Assembly: GCA_900316055.1 (NCBI GenBank)
Contig: ONBK01000002.1
Span: forward strand, 62,001 to 126,000
Source: an uncultured Bacteroidales bacterium
GTDB lineage: Bacteria > Bacteroidota > Bacteroidia > Bacteroidales > P3
Length of the DNA stretch: 64,000 nt
Direction of reading: 5' to 3'
In this document: piece by piece, positions 33,515 to 44,800 of the stretch
How positions within the stretch are numbered: position 1 is the stretch's first letter
How the letters are laid out: every line of letters starts with the position of its first letter
Made by a program: the position numbers and the translations under genes
Notes under the pieces: generated by a model
Told to the model about the DNA's origin: nothing
Seen by the model: only the letters and a program-made list of their open reading frames with translations
The model's database searches: none

Positions 33515-34072
33515 ATGAAACGTCTCTGGCTCATAGTGCTGACCTTGTTGGTGACGATACTGGGTATCATCACCTGGGTCAAGCTACGCCCTGTTGAGCC
33601 AGAGGTCAGCGAGCTGTATGAGCGCTGCAAGGATGTGCCCGGTATACGTGTGGGCTTTATCAAGGACTTCCCCGTAAACGACAGCGTCACCTGCGATGTC
33701 ACCACCATCGAGGCGTTGACCGACGAAGGCTGGGAGTGGATGCTGGACAGTTTGGGAGTGAGGAGTACGGCTGAGATGGATGCCTTCTTCGACTCCATCT
33801 ATCTCGCATCGGGAATGTCTGAGGAGGATTGCGCCAATACAATTGACTTATGGCAGAGCAAGCGCTTCCACCCCGAGGTACAGGGAGACTCGAATGTGTT
33901 GGGCAACAGCGTGGACTGCAACCTAGCCTCGCCCCACTACCGCTGGTTGGCGGTATACCATGCAACTTCAGACGAAGAATTGGATGCAGTCATCAACTAC
34001 TATATCGTCTATCAGGTGGAGCATCCGATGTCGATGATGCCGACAAAGAACAAAACAATAAAACAACAATAA
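33515..34072 (+). CDS. Signal-anchored protein of unknown function
   Basis: 185 residues. An N-terminal hydrophobic segment (4-24, IVLTLLVTILGIITW) anchors or exports the rest, which is acidic and contains three cysteines (YERCKDV, EEDCANT, SVDCNLA) and helical stretches. It begins four bases after the previous stop and is clearly in the sigma-factor operon. The last ten residues are a lysine-rich tail (TKNKTIKQQ). I recognise no family; a periplasmic regulatory partner of the sigma system is possible. Confidence 0.6.
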   Translation: MKRLWLIVLTLLVTILGIITWVKLRPVEPEVSELYERCKDVPGIRVGFIKDFPVNDSVTCDVTTIEALTDEGWEWMLDSLGVRSTAEMDAFFDSIYLASGMSEEDCANTIDLWQSKRFHPEVQGDSNVLGNSVDCNLASPHYRWLAVYHATSDEELDAVINYYIVYQVEHPMSMMPTKNKTIKQQ

Positions 34073-34106
34073 CTGCGTTATAAAATATAAAGTAAGTATA
34101 ATTATA

Positions 34107-37100
34107 ATGAAAAAAGTATTCTTTGCATTGATGGCCCTGATGGGGCTGATGTATCATCAAACGCAGGCACAATGCCTGGATACGGTGCCGTGGGGTACCT
34201 CGATAGCCTTCGAAAACAGTTGCTGGACGGTGGCGCCGGGCAGCAACTGGGAGGGAGAGTACAGCCAGTACGTCAGCGACTTCGACACCACGGCCGACCA
34301 CCGGCTGTTGTCGCCATGGATAGAGATACCGGCGACGGCGGCTATCGACTCGGTGGTGGTTCGCTATGGTACAACGGTAGTATGCAAAGCCGACCTCAGC
34401 GTGTGCGTCACCACCGACGGGGTGACCTACGACACCCTGCGGCGCGAACTGAGAGATGCAGCAGAGGCCTCCTACAAGGGCGACACCCTCTATCTGGGTG
34501 CCTATGCCGGGCAGATGATAAGGATTGTGTTCTGCCGCCACGGGCTCAGCAGCGACTACAACTATTTTACCGACGGATGCCCGAACCCGGATGTGAGCTG
34601 GAACCTCATCGTGGGCGGCATCCGATTACTATCGCTCAATCCGCCGCAGGCATGGGCCACCGTGACCGAGAGGTCGTTTTTAGGCGAGCCGACGGTGTGG
34701 CGGGCTGGCCTCACCCTGGGTTCGCACACAGGGCTTACCTACACTTGGCACAGCACGCTGATGGGGCAGACCCTGACGGGCGACAGCGTGACGATGACCT
34801 ACAGCGCAGCAGGCGTGGACACCGTGACCATGGTGGCCAGCAACGCCTATGGTAGCGACACCGTGGTGAATGTGATTCAGGTGTACGACTGCCAGGGTGT
34901 CATCACCGCACACCCCTGGATAGTGAACTTCGAGACCGAATACGACTGCTGGCGCAGCATCGGCGCTGGCAGATGGAACAGGAGCGGGAACAGCATCACA
35001 GCCTATAATGACGGTGACAAGATTATCACCTCGCCGGCCGTGGTGCTGCCCGTCGACAGCACTGGCTTGCGCCTTTATTGGAAAGCCAAGAACAGTGCCT
35101 GGAGCGGGTCCGTCACCTACCAGGTGTTGATCACCACCACTGACCGCTTCGACATCGGTAGCTATGACACCCTCTTCTCCGCTTCGCAGGGTACCTCGCA
35201 GGCGCAGCGCAGCCTCTCGCTGGCCGACTATGCAGGCGACACGGTCTATATCGCTTTCCGCCAGAAAGACCAGAGCTCTCGCAACATACAAATCAGCGAT
35301 GTGAGGATGTACAACGCCATGGTGCCGCTGGGCACCCTCGAGGCGCCGACCTACGCCGCCTCGACGGGCGACTCGGTGCGCTACATCCTGCACCTCACCC
35401 AGGGCGACAACATCACCTACAGCTGGCATTCCTCCCTACTCGACACCACTATAGTAACTATTGATTCTGTATTGTCTATCGTCTACCCCTTCCCCGGCAG
35501 CGAGACGCTGACGGTCACGGCCAGCAACGCCCACGGCACCCTCACGCTGGAGAAGAGCCTCAACCTCTTCGAGTGCGACACCATCAGCACCTTCCCCTGG
35601 GAGGAAGAGTTTGTGGCGATGAACTCCGAGGCCTCCTACAACGCCTGCTGGGAAATCAGCGGCTGGGGCCATCTGTCCGTCAACAGCTCCTTTAGTGGTC
35701 CCGATGAGGACGGCAACTACGAGCCGAAGAACGACGTTATGAAATCAAACGCGGCAGGCAACTATATGGTGCTGCCCCCCGTCCGCGTGCCCGAGACGGG
35801 AGTCGAACGACTCAAGGTGTGGGTGAAATACTATAGAAGGATGCTGGTCACCATCTCGACCGACGGTGGACAGACTTACCCCGATACTGCTTATTTCGAC
35901 AACGTTGATGCCGGCAACTATAAGCTGCGTGCCGTTTCGCTGGCACCCTATGCGGGACAGACGGTGCATGTGCGCCTGTCGAGTACCATCAGCAATTCCT
36001 ATTTCGACCGCGTGGCCATCGACTACGACACCACGCTGCGCGTCAACCTCACCGTGCCGGCAACTACCGTCACCGACACGCCCACCTCTTGCGTGGCCGC
36101 TCTTCGCTATGGCGACACCGCGGGGCTCGTCTACACGTGGCATTCGCAGGTGGGCGGCACCTTCAGCACCAACGCCGCGGGCGACAGCGCTTGGGTGACC
36201 TACAGTGCCGGCATCACGGGGCAGAACGACACCGTCAGCGTGACGGTCACCAACAGCTATGGCAGCTACACCACCCAGCGTGCCATCCATGTGAAAGACT
36301 GCACTCCGCAGACCACCCTTCCGTGGCTGGAGGACTTCGCCGACGGCACCGTCTGCTGGTACAAGTTCGAGGGCTGTAAGTTCTATGATGCCATCCCCTA
36401 CGGCTACTCCGCCTACGAATACCTGCGCCATCTCTATCTTAACACCAAGAATGACACCCTCGGCAGCTGGATTATGTCAAAGGCTATCGCGATACCCGCC
36501 GACACCACTATGAATGTGATGCTCTTCTGGAAGGTAGCCTCGTCCAACAATACATACCATCACCTTTACAGTATGCTGGCCACTACCTCAGACGACTACA
36601 CCGACACGGCCAACTACACAGTGCTCTATACCGATAGCTCGACGCATACTAACTTCAGCAACTACGACAGCCGCAGCGTCAGCTTGGCGCAGTATGCCGG
36701 ACAGACCATTCATATCGCTATTCACAACCATGGCAACCATATGGCCCCGAGCGGCATCGGTCTCTATCTCGATAACATCGAGGTGCGCACGACGACGTTG
36801 CCGGTAGTGAGTTTGTCGGTTCCGACAGCAGCGAACAGCCATGAGCTGGTGGCTATAGAGGCTGCACTCCTCGAGGGCTCCGCTAGCGGGCTGACCTTCA
36901 CCTGGCATTCGACCTTGAAGGACTCCACTTGGTACTCCGCCACGCCTGACGGGCAGACCCTCCTGTACACCGAGGGTGGGGTAGACACCCTAATGCTGGT
37001 GGCCCATAACGTCTTCGGCGCCGACACCGCCACGGCGGTGATTACGGTTGCCAACTGCTTAGTCAGCTTGCCCTACGAGGAGACCTTCAATGACGTGTAC

Positions 37101-40100
37101 CCTTTACCCTACAACTACTCGTCGGGTGGATATGTTCCCTCCTGCTGGCACCGCTACTGGGAGGCCAGCACCAGCTATGAACCGCATGTCATCAACAGCT
37201 ATTATCAAAGCGCCACTCATATCAACACATACGTGCAGAGCAATAAGGCGCTGGTGATGCTGGCGGGAACCGACAGCGGCTATGACAGCGTCGCCCTTGT
37301 CGAAACCCCGATTTTCGATGTGCCGTTGACGGGCAAGCAGCTCTCCTTCTACTATATGTTCGAATCGGCGGAGCGTGGAGAGCTCACGGTGGGATATATG
37401 CAGAATGGTGATTTCGTGGGCTTCGCCCAGGTGGAGCCGTCGGGTACCGGCCGCACCGGATATGTGCGATTGGATAGTATGCCCGCAGTAGTCGACCGGA
37501 TAGCCTTCCGGTGGAAATGCAATGCCTATTGGTATGGTGCAATCCTCGACGACATCCGTGTCGGCGAGCCCGACAGTGTGCCCATGATAGCTATCGTACC
37601 CAACTATTGGACGGGTTATGTGGGCGACACCACCACCATCACCGCCCAATTCCAGAACGGTCTCACCGATAGTCTCAGCTACCACTGGCACTCTTCGCTG
37701 ATGGATACCATTATAGTCACCACAGCCCCTCTCCTCACTATAGTCTACGACACCGAGGGCTACGACACCCTCACCCTTGTCGCTATCAATGCTTATGGCA
37801 GCGACACCGCTGTGGCCTATGTCAATGTGTTCAGTCACCCCCTGCCGCAGGTCACCCTCTCGGCTCCCGCCGAAATCCCCCTGGGCGACAGTGTGACCCT
37901 CTCCGCTACTCTCAATAACTGCTCCCGCAACGCTCTCTCCCTCACTCTCCACTCCTCCCTCCTCGATAGTACTATAACTCTTAACTCTAATCTCTTAACT
38001 CTTAACTACTCCCATTCGGGAGTCGACACCCTCACCCTCATTGCCTCCAACGCCTATGGCGCCGACACCGTTCTCGCCATCGTGCGTGTCTACGACTGCG
38101 GCAATGTGGTTGTGCCTTACTTTATGGACTTCGAGGATGTGACCGCCACCAACTACAATGTCGCCGGCCAGTTGCCCCTCTGCTGGAATCGCACCTGGAA
38201 CGGCAGCAACACCGCTTTCGCTCCCCATGTAATCCCCGTCGGAGGCTATCCCTATTTGAGCAACTTGCCCAGCAAAGCCCTTCTGATGTTGGCTGGCAAC
38301 GCCTCCGGCTACAGCAACCAAGCCGAAGTCGTCCTGCCGCGCTTCGCCGACAGCCTCCAGCACCTCTCCTTCGCCTTCGACTACCGCTTCGAGGCCTCTT
38401 CGTGGGGCGTTCTTTCTGTGGGCTACTATGACACCACGGGCACATTCGTCACCGTCAGGAATCTCTCGCCCTACGCCGGCGCCTATCGTCGCGACACCGT
38501 CGTCTTCTCTTCCGTCCCCCTGCTCGATGCACAGATAGCGATGCGCTGGACCAACAGCAACTCATACTATGCTCTTGCTATCGACAACATCCATGTCTTT
38601 GTCGACAACAATATCCCAGCACCCGCTGGACTCACGGCTGACAACATCACAGCCTCCTGCGCCACCCTCCGTTGGAACGCGGTGCCTGATGCTACCGCTT
38701 ACCACCTCATCCTCCCCGGCATCGTCGACACCCTCTTGGCCGACACCGCCCTCTCCGTCTGCGGATTGGACGAGGACAGCGACTACGGCTTCGGTGTCTA
38801 CGCCCATGTGGGCGACGAGGTGGGCCACTTCTCCGGCTACCGCCCCTTCCACACCCTCCTCTACTGCACGCCCCTCGCCTCGTTCAGTGCCAACGTGGAC
38901 GGCATCGTCCGCTGGCAGTACGATACCACCGGTGAGGCCATGGGTACCGGCGTTGCACTCGAGATTGCCGACGTAACCAACGGCGCCATGTGGGCCGACA
39001 CCGTGCTGGGCGACAGCCTCGTCTATCCCTTCGCCATCGGCCACCGCTATAGCCTCACCGCCCGCACCCTCTGCGGCAACACCGAGGCCCATACTACCCT
39101 CACCATCCCCCTCCAGATGCCCGCCAGCGTCTGCGCCGAAGCCGCAGGCACCAGCACCGCCACCGACGAGCGTTTCATGGACAACTTCTGGGAACATAAC
39201 TACAGCCAGATTATCTATCCCGCCTCGTTTGCCGCGGGTATCGATTCCCTCTTCGGCATCGCCCTGCGTGTGTCTCAGTTCAGCCAGCCCTTCGCCGATA
39301 CGGCAAACTACAACTACGACATATTCTTAGGACAGACCGACTCGGCCACCCTCTCGGCGCCGCTCACTTCCGACAGCCTCACCCAGGTGGCCTTCAACAA
39401 GCGCTTCACCATCCGCTCGGCCGGCTGGATTGAAATTCCCTTCGACAGCGTCTACCCATGCAACCCCACGGGCAACCTCATCGTTACTTTGGTCGAACGC
39501 ACCAGTAGCGCCTACAGCGGACGCCACTACGGCGTCCATACCGATGCCTCATGCACCCACTTCGTGCAGTCGACAGAAAACCATTACTACACCAATCCCT
39601 CCACCCTCAACTTCGACTGGGACATCACCACCGACATCCCCGACATCCGTCTGCTGGGCGGCTGCAGCAGCAGTCTCTGCCTGGCACCGGTGGCAGCCAT
39701 CTCCGCTGTCGACACCCACCATGTTGAGCTACAATGGGTGGCACGTGGCTCCGAAGGCCTCTGGCAGGTGGAATACCGCCCCGCTGGCCAAACGGCTTGG
39801 ACGGTGGCCGACACCACCAGCGCCAACAGCTACACCGTCGGTGGTCTCCATGCAATGACCACCTACGAGTTCCGCGTGGCCTCCATCTGCGACGGCGGCC
39901 TGCAGTATGGCTCCACCCTCACCGCCACCACGCCTTGTGGCGAAATCTCGCTGCCCTATCACATCGACTTCCGTAACAACGAAATCCCCTGCTGGACCAT
40001 CCATACCGGAGTTTCCCACAGTTCCTCCTACGGACTCAATATGTATTCTGGCGAATGGGTCATCTCTCCCTTGGTGGCCGACAGCATCGCCAACCTGTAT

Positions 40101-41837
40101 GCCACTATCAAAACGCATGGCGGCAGCTCCTCTTACTATACATACAACTATGCAGTGGGCGTCTGCAACGGCGACGGCGGCAACCTCGTATGGGTCGACA
40201 CCATCACGCTGTCCACCCAGTACGGCGACCACGAGCACACCGTCTACTTCAACAACTATAGTGGCATGGGCGACCACATCATTATCAAAATCATCTCGGG
40301 TATTATTGACCTGCGCGAATTTGACCTGGACTATGTCGACTTCTGCATCCCTGCGCAGAACGTGGAGGCCACCGCAATTACCGACTCGTCGGCGGTGCTG
40401 CAATGGACCGCCAACGCTAGCGGCCACACCTTCGCCGTCTACCTCGACGATGTGTTGCAAACTGTCACCTCTGCCACTACCTACACTTTCACGGGTCTCG
40501 CTTCCCGTACCCGCTATCTGGCCGCAGTGCACGAGATCTGTGGCGCCGGCGACACTGCCGCTGCCGCTACCCGCTATTTCCGCACCCAGTGCACCCCCAC
40601 GACCGACCTGCCCTATTTCGAGGAGTTCGACTACAGCAGCGACCTCTATGGCGACACCATCGGCCTGCCTCCTTGCTGGGATTCCATCGGCTATTCCCAC
40701 ATCTCCTTCAGCAGCTTCTCGGGCGGTGCCCTCACCGTGATGACTTTCTATAGCTTCGAGGACTACTCAGGTCCCTACACCAGCTACCTCGCCACACCCT
40801 TACTCAACATCCCCTCGCAGGGTGCCCGCATTCGCTTCAAAGGGCAGACCGGCCACGACGATGTCGTCACCGCCGGCATCATGACCGATCCCACGGATGC
40901 CTCCACCTTCATCCCGATGGCCACCATCACCTACAACAACCGTGGCCTCGCCTGGTATGAGTTCACCACCGAGGGGCTCGACAGCCTCAACTCGCAATTC
41001 GCCGTCGCCTTCCGCTGGGCCTCCGAGGGCTCCGGTTCGCTCGACTCGCTCTTTGTCACCGCTCTCCCCGAGGGGCATACCGTAACGGTGACGGCCAATG
41101 AGGAAGGGGTGTGTGAGACCTACGGCAGCGGCGTCTATGCCGACAGCAGCAGTGTCGTGATTGGCTACCGCTTGCTCGACACCCTGCCTCAGGGTGGGCA
41201 TTGGGAGTTCCTTGGCTGGAGCGATGGCGCAAGCGGCAACCCCCGCACCCTTGTCGTTACCTCCGATACCGCCGTGGTGGCCCTCTTTGAGTGGGTGACC
41301 GACCCGGTGACGGACACCATGTGGCGCACCGTTACCGTCCGCCTGGTCGACCTCGCCACCGGCAACACCATTGAGGAAAGCGATGTGGTGTATGTCGAAG
41401 GTGCCGGTCGATATATGGACAGCACCATGGTGACTCTCACGGCACACTACGCTGACACCCCCCTGTTCTACGGCTGGGTGACCACTGCCGACGACACCAT
41501 CAGCAGCAACCCCTTCCGCTTCATTGTCACCTGTGACACCCTTATCACCGCTGTCTACGCACCGTTGCCCGTCGGCATCGACGAAGTGGAAAGTTCAAAG
41601 TGGAAAGTGGAAATCTTCCCCAATCCGGCCACCACCGAGGTTACCATCCTTACTCAGGCACTCAAGCAATCAGACAATCAAGCAATCACCATCCTCGACC
41701 TCCACGGTCGTGTGGTCTACACTCAAGCAATCAGATACTCAAGCACTCAAGCAATCACCATCGACATCAGCTCCTTGCCGCGAGGCGTCTACTATGTGCG
41801 CATCGGCAGTGTGGTTAAGAAACTTGTTATCCAGTAG
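34107..41837 (+). CDS. Giant modular surface protein with T9SS type A sorting domain
   Basis: 2576 residues with a signal peptide (1-22). Residues 30-1500 alternate Ig/PKD-like units with jelly-roll (MAM- or CBM-like) units. Six Ig-like units each carry a conserved Y-x-W-H-S motif (near residues 211, 437, 675, 930, 1191; LHSS in the sixth, near 1278). They are linked to jelly-roll units opening with C then PW.EdF. Three fibronectin type III domains follow (near 1520, 1850, 2085), then an InlB-like beta-repeat (near 2340). A type A sorting domain ends it (from about 2485: VEIFPNPATTEVTI, LDLHGRVVYTQ, LPRGVYYVRIG). It is probably an adhesin. Its sorting domain contains two blocks encoded by iterated CAAGCAATCA words. 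Confidence 0.85.
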   Translation: MKKVFFALMALMGLMYHQTQAQCLDTVPWGTSIAFENSCWTVAPGSNWEGEYSQYVSDFDTTADHRLLSPWIEIPATAAIDSVVVRYGTTVVCKADLSVCVTTDGVTYDTLRRELRDAAEASYKGDTLYLGAYAGQMIRIVFCRHGLSSDYNYFTDGCPNPDVSWNLIVGGIRLLSLNPPQAWATVTERSFLGEPTVWRAGLTLGSHTGLTYTWHSTLMGQTLTGDSVTMTYSAAGVDTVTMVASNAYGSDTVVNVIQVYDCQGVITAHPWIVNFETEYDCWRSIGAGRWNRSGNSITAYNDGDKIITSPAVVLPVDSTGLRLYWKAKNSAWSGSVTYQVLITTTDRFDIGSYDTLFSASQGTSQAQRSLSLADYAGDTVYIAFRQKDQSSRNIQISDVRMYNAMVPLGTLEAPTYAASTGDSVRYILHLTQGDNITYSWHSSLLDTTIVTIDSVLSIVYPFPGSETLTVTASNAHGTLTLEKSLNLFECDTISTFPWEEEFVAMNSEASYNACWEISGWGHLSVNSSFSGPDEDGNYEPKNDVMKSNAAGNYMVLPPVRVPETGVERLKVWVKYYRRMLVTISTDGGQTYPDTAYFDNVDAGNYKLRAVSLAPYAGQTVHVRLSSTISNSYFDRVAIDYDTTLRVNLTVPATTVTDTPTSCVAALRYGDTAGLVYTWHSQVGGTFSTNAAGDSAWVTYSAGITGQNDTVSVTVTNSYGSYTTQRAIHVKDCTPQTTLPWLEDFADGTVCWYKFEGCKFYDAIPYGYSAYEYLRHLYLNTKNDTLGSWIMSKAIAIPADTTMNVMLFWKVASSNNTYHHLYSMLATTSDDYTDTANYTVLYTDSSTHTNFSNYDSRSVSLAQYAGQTIHIAIHNHGNHMAPSGIGLYLDNIEVRTTTLPVVSLSVPTAANSHELVAIEAALLEGSASGLTFTWHSTLKDSTWYSATPDGQTLLYTEGGVDTLMLVAHNVFGADTATAVITVANCLVSLPYEETFNDVYPLPYNYSSGGYVPSCWHRYWEASTSYEPHVINSYYQSATHINTYVQSNKALVMLAGTDSGYDSVALVETPIFDVPLTGKQLSFYYMFESAERGELTVGYMQNGDFVGFAQVEPSGTGRTGYVRLDSMPAVVDRIAFRWKCNAYWYGAILDDIRVGEPDSVPMIAIVPNYWTGYVGDTTTITAQFQNGLTDSLSYHWHSSLMDTIIVTTAPLLTIVYDTEGYDTLTLVAINAYGSDTAVAYVNVFSHPLPQVTLSAPAEIPLGDSVTLSATLNNCSRNALSLTLHSSLLDSTITLNSNLLTLNYSHSGVDTLTLIASNAYGADTVLAIVRVYDCGNVVVPYFMDFEDVTATNYNVAGQLPLCWNRTWNGSNTAFAPHVIPVGGYPYLSNLPSKALLMLAGNASGYSNQAEVVLPRFADSLQHLSFAFDYRFEASSWGVLSVGYYDTTGTFVTVRNLSPYAGAYRRDTVVFSSVPLLDAQIAMRWTNSNSYYALAIDNIHVFVDNNIPAPAGLTADNITASCATLRWNAVPDATAYHLILPGIVDTLLADTALSVCGLDEDSDYGFGVYAHVGDEVGHFSGYRPFHTLLYCTPLASFSANVDGIVRWQYDTTGEAMGTGVALEIADVTNGAMWADTVLGDSLVYPFAIGHRYSLTARTLCGNTEAHTTLTIPLQMPASVCAEAAGTSTATDERFMDNFWEHNYSQIIYPASFAAGIDSLFGIALRVSQFSQPFADTANYNYDIFLGQTDSATLSAPLTSDSLTQVAFNKRFTIRSAGWIEIPFDSVYPCNPTGNLIVTLVERTSSAYSGRHYGVHTDASCTHFVQSTENHYYTNPSTLNFDWDITTDIPDIRLLGGCSSSLCLAPVAAISAVDTHHVELQWVARGSEGLWQVEYRPAGQTAWTVADTTSANSYTVGGLHAMTTYEFRVASICDGGLQYGSTLTATTPCGEISLPYHIDFRNNEIPCWTIHTGVSHSSSYGLNMYSGEWVISPLVADSIANLYATIKTHGGSSSYYTYNYAVGVCNGDGGNLVWVDTITLSTQYGDHEHTVYFNNYSGMGDHIIIKIISGIIDLREFDLDYVDFCIPAQNVEATAITDSSAVLQWTANASGHTFAVYLDDVLQTVTSATTYTFTGLASRTRYLAAVHEICGAGDTAAAATRYFRTQCTPTTDLPYFEEFDYSSDLYGDTIGLPPCWDSIGYSHISFSSFSGGALTVMTFYSFEDYSGPYTSYLATPLLNIPSQGARIRFKGQTGHDDVVTAGIMTDPTDASTFIPMATITYNNRGLAWYEFTTEGLDSLNSQFAVAFRWASEGSGSLDSLFVTALPEGHTVTVTANEEGVCETYGSGVYADSSSVVIGYRLLDTLPQGGHWEFLGWSDGASGNPRTLVVTSDTAVVALFEWVTDPVTDTMWRTVTVRLVDLATGNTIEESDVVYVEGAGRYMDSTMVTLTAHYADTPLFYGWVTTADDTISSNPFRFIVTCDTLITAVYAPLPVGIDEVESSKWKVEIFPNPATTEVTILTQALKQSDNQAITILDLHGRVVYTQAIRYSSTQAITIDISSLPRGVYYVRIGSVVKKLVIQ
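37974..38010 (+). repeat. In-frame iterated CTTAACTCT words inside the giant T9SS gene
   Basis: An imperfect array of AACTCTTAACTCT-type words encodes residues about 1290-1301 (TLNSNLLTLNYS) within the sixth Ig-like unit. The same words occur in panC (59015-59050) and, reversed, after gdhA. Confidence 0.55.
41585..41765 (+). repeat. In-frame iterated words inside the T9SS sorting domain
   Basis: GTGGAAAGTTCAAAGTGGAA-type words at 41586-41612 are followed by two blocks of ACTCAAGCAATCA words (about 41652-41693 and 41720-41762). All three are translated in frame within the sorting domain, as SSKWKVE, ALKQSDNQAITI and SSTQAITI. Confidence 0.65.
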
Positions 41838-41862
41838 AAATGAGAAAGGAATAATGAGAAAC

Positions 41863-44800
41863 ATGAAAAAGATACTTTTCAGCCTTTTGTTGCTGGTGGC
41901 GATGGTGCCCCTTCGTGCTAGCCAGCTCACCGTGGCCGACGGCACGCAGCAGAACATGTATGTCCCCATGCAGACGATGAATGCGCCGATGCACACGCAG
42001 ATGATTTATCCAGCATCGATGCTGACGCCGCTCGTGGGGCAGTATATCACCGAGCTGCGCTTCTACAGCACCTCGTCGAACTTCCAGTGGCCGGTGAACT
42101 TCACCGTCCGTATGGGTACGTCTCCCTACAGTAGCTTCAGTGGCAACAGCCTGATTACCACTCCCGAGCTGACGCAGGTGCTGGTGGGGCCTTTTCAATC
42201 TGTCGCTGGGGGCTATGTGCTGGTGCTCGACCAGCCCTACCTCTACAATGGTGGCGACCTGCTGCTGGACATCACGATGGGCGGTTTCAGCAGCTCGACC
42301 TATTTCTGGTACTACGGCATCACACGGAGCAACGCTTCGTGCTATTTCGTGGACAGCTACACCCCCTACACGCAGCGGCAGAGTTTCCTGCCGAAGCTGA
42401 CCTTCACCTACGGCAGCACCATCTGTGGGCGCCCGACAGCGCTGACGCTCGACAGTGTGGGCGGCAGCACGGCAACCCTCCACTGGAATGTGGCAACCAA
42501 CACGACGGGTTATTTCGTGACCCTCGACGGGGAGAACTATCCCCTGCAGACAGACACGAGCATTAGCCTTAGCGGCCTTGTGTCGAACCGGGTGTACACC
42601 GTGAGTGTGAGCTCCATCTGCACCTCGGGCGATACGCTGGTGTCGCAATCCCTCGACTTCCTCACCGTCGATACCTCCACGGCCTTGTGGCTACCTTACT
42701 TCTGTGACTTCGAGACTCCCCAACCCAACGGGCTTCCCACCTGGTGGCAGCGCACCGACTCGTGCACTACCTATGCGGGGGTGCGCCCAGCGGTGATAGA
42801 GGCCTCGGACTCTTACGGCTACGAGGGGACACATGTGCTGCGGTTCGGCAACGGCTGCGGTCCCACGGGTTTGATGACGGCTCCGCTGCCAGCGGCCTCA
42901 AAGGAGCTGCACGTGAGTTTCTGGTACATGAGCACCTCCTTCGATGAGGAACCCATCGAAGTAGGCCTTGTGGACACCGCCGGAGTGTTCCATCTGGCCA
43001 GACAGTTTGCGGTGGGGGAGGACGACGACTACTACGAATGGCGGCTGGCCGACTTCTATACCGACACAATGAATATTGCCGGGCCGGTGCGGCTGGCCTT
43101 CCGCTTTCAGACGAGCGACATCTTCTCCATCGACAACCTCTCCATCGAGCGGGTGCCCTACTGCCCGCGGCCGCTGGCCGCCACGGTCGATAGCATCACC
43201 GCTACCACCGCAAGGGCGCACCTCACCCCCGCCGACAGTGGGGCTACGATGATTCTGAGCCTTAACGGTAGGCAAAGGATAACCACCACCGACACCGTGG
43301 TCTCCCTCTCCGGCCTCGTGCCCTCGCAGCACTATACACTCTCGGTGCGCACCCTCTCTCCTTTGGGCGACACCTCGCAAGCCCTCAATACCGAGTTCCG
43401 CACCCTCTGCGACAGCGTGATGCGCTTACCCTGGAGCGAGGGTTTCGATGACCTGGCCATCGGTGCCACACACCCATGCCTGACGGTCACCGAACAATCG
43501 CCGCGCAGCAGCTACGACCCAGAGAACCCCATTGTGAGCGGACCTGGGGGCTATGGTACAGGAACCCACAGCGGTAGCGCTATGCTTAGGGTGGGTCAGG
43601 GTGACCAACAGGTGATTTATATAGCCACCCCCATCATCACTACCCCCGCCAATGCGCTGCACGTCGACTTTTGGTATATGCCCAAAGGCTATTTCAGTGC
43701 CGGATACTTTCAGGCGGGCTTCCAGACGTCGCCTACCGACACCGCCTCGTTCACGCCCTTCTACTCGTCGCCCAGGCTCAACAGCAGCGGAGAGTTTGTG
43801 TGGAAACATGTTGAGATATACACCGACACGCTCTCCACGGCGTTGCCCGACACCGTGTGCTTTGTGCTTCGGGTGAAGACGGCTGGGTACCTCTACATCG
43901 ATGACATCGAGATTGGCTCCACCTTCAACTGTCCACAGCCGATAGATGTTCGCATGCGCAACGTTACGTCGGTCTCTGCCGAGCTGGCATGGGATGCAAG
44001 CAGCGAGGGTGGACAATACCAGGTGCTGCTCGACGGAGCAGTGGTAGCCTCTTCGGTGTCGAATACACACTATTTGATTACCGGCCTTACCCCGCAGCAG
44101 AACTACACTGCTGCCGTGCGCGCGGTGTGCAGCGACGGGTCGCTGGGTGACTTGCATGAAGTGGACTTCGCCACGCCTTGTGTGGCCACGGGATTGCCCA
44201 TCGAGGAGGACTTTGAGACCATAGCCCTCGGGGAGACCCTTCCTGCCTGCTGGACGGCAGTGCTCAATAGCAGCAACTATCCTCGTGTGGCGCAGAGGCC
44301 CACTGATGCCCATAGCGGCACCGGGGTGCTCGATTTTTGGGGCTTCGACGGCGAGCAGAGTTTGGCACAAACGCCGCGTTTCGCCTTCCCGGAGAGTGGT
44401 CTTCATATCCGCTTCTGGGAGAGCCATTATTACCGCGACTCGGCCATCGTCGTGGGACTGATGACCGATGTGTCGGACCTCTCGACAATGGTGCCGTTGT
44501 GGGTCTTCAACGGGGCGGACCAGTGGAGCAGTTCCTCGTGGAGTGAACACGAGTTTTACATCGACAGCTTGCCGGGTGCCGACACCGTCTGTGTGGCATT
44601 CTTCAGCATCAACGGCGCCTCGCTCGATGTCGATGACCTCCTTGTCGAAGCGATGCCCACGTGTCTCCGACCCTCGCAACCCACGGTGACCGACTTGAGC
44701 TACGACAGTATCACCCTCGGTTGGAGCGGCATGGGCGACGCCTACCAGATATGCTACGGTACCGACAGCATCCCCTCAGCCACTCAAGCAATTATACACT

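Noticed and set aside
41524..41853. Upstream extension of the second T9SS gene into the end of the first
   Set aside because: The frame is open upstream but would skip the signal peptide; the ATG at 41863 gives a normal exported start.
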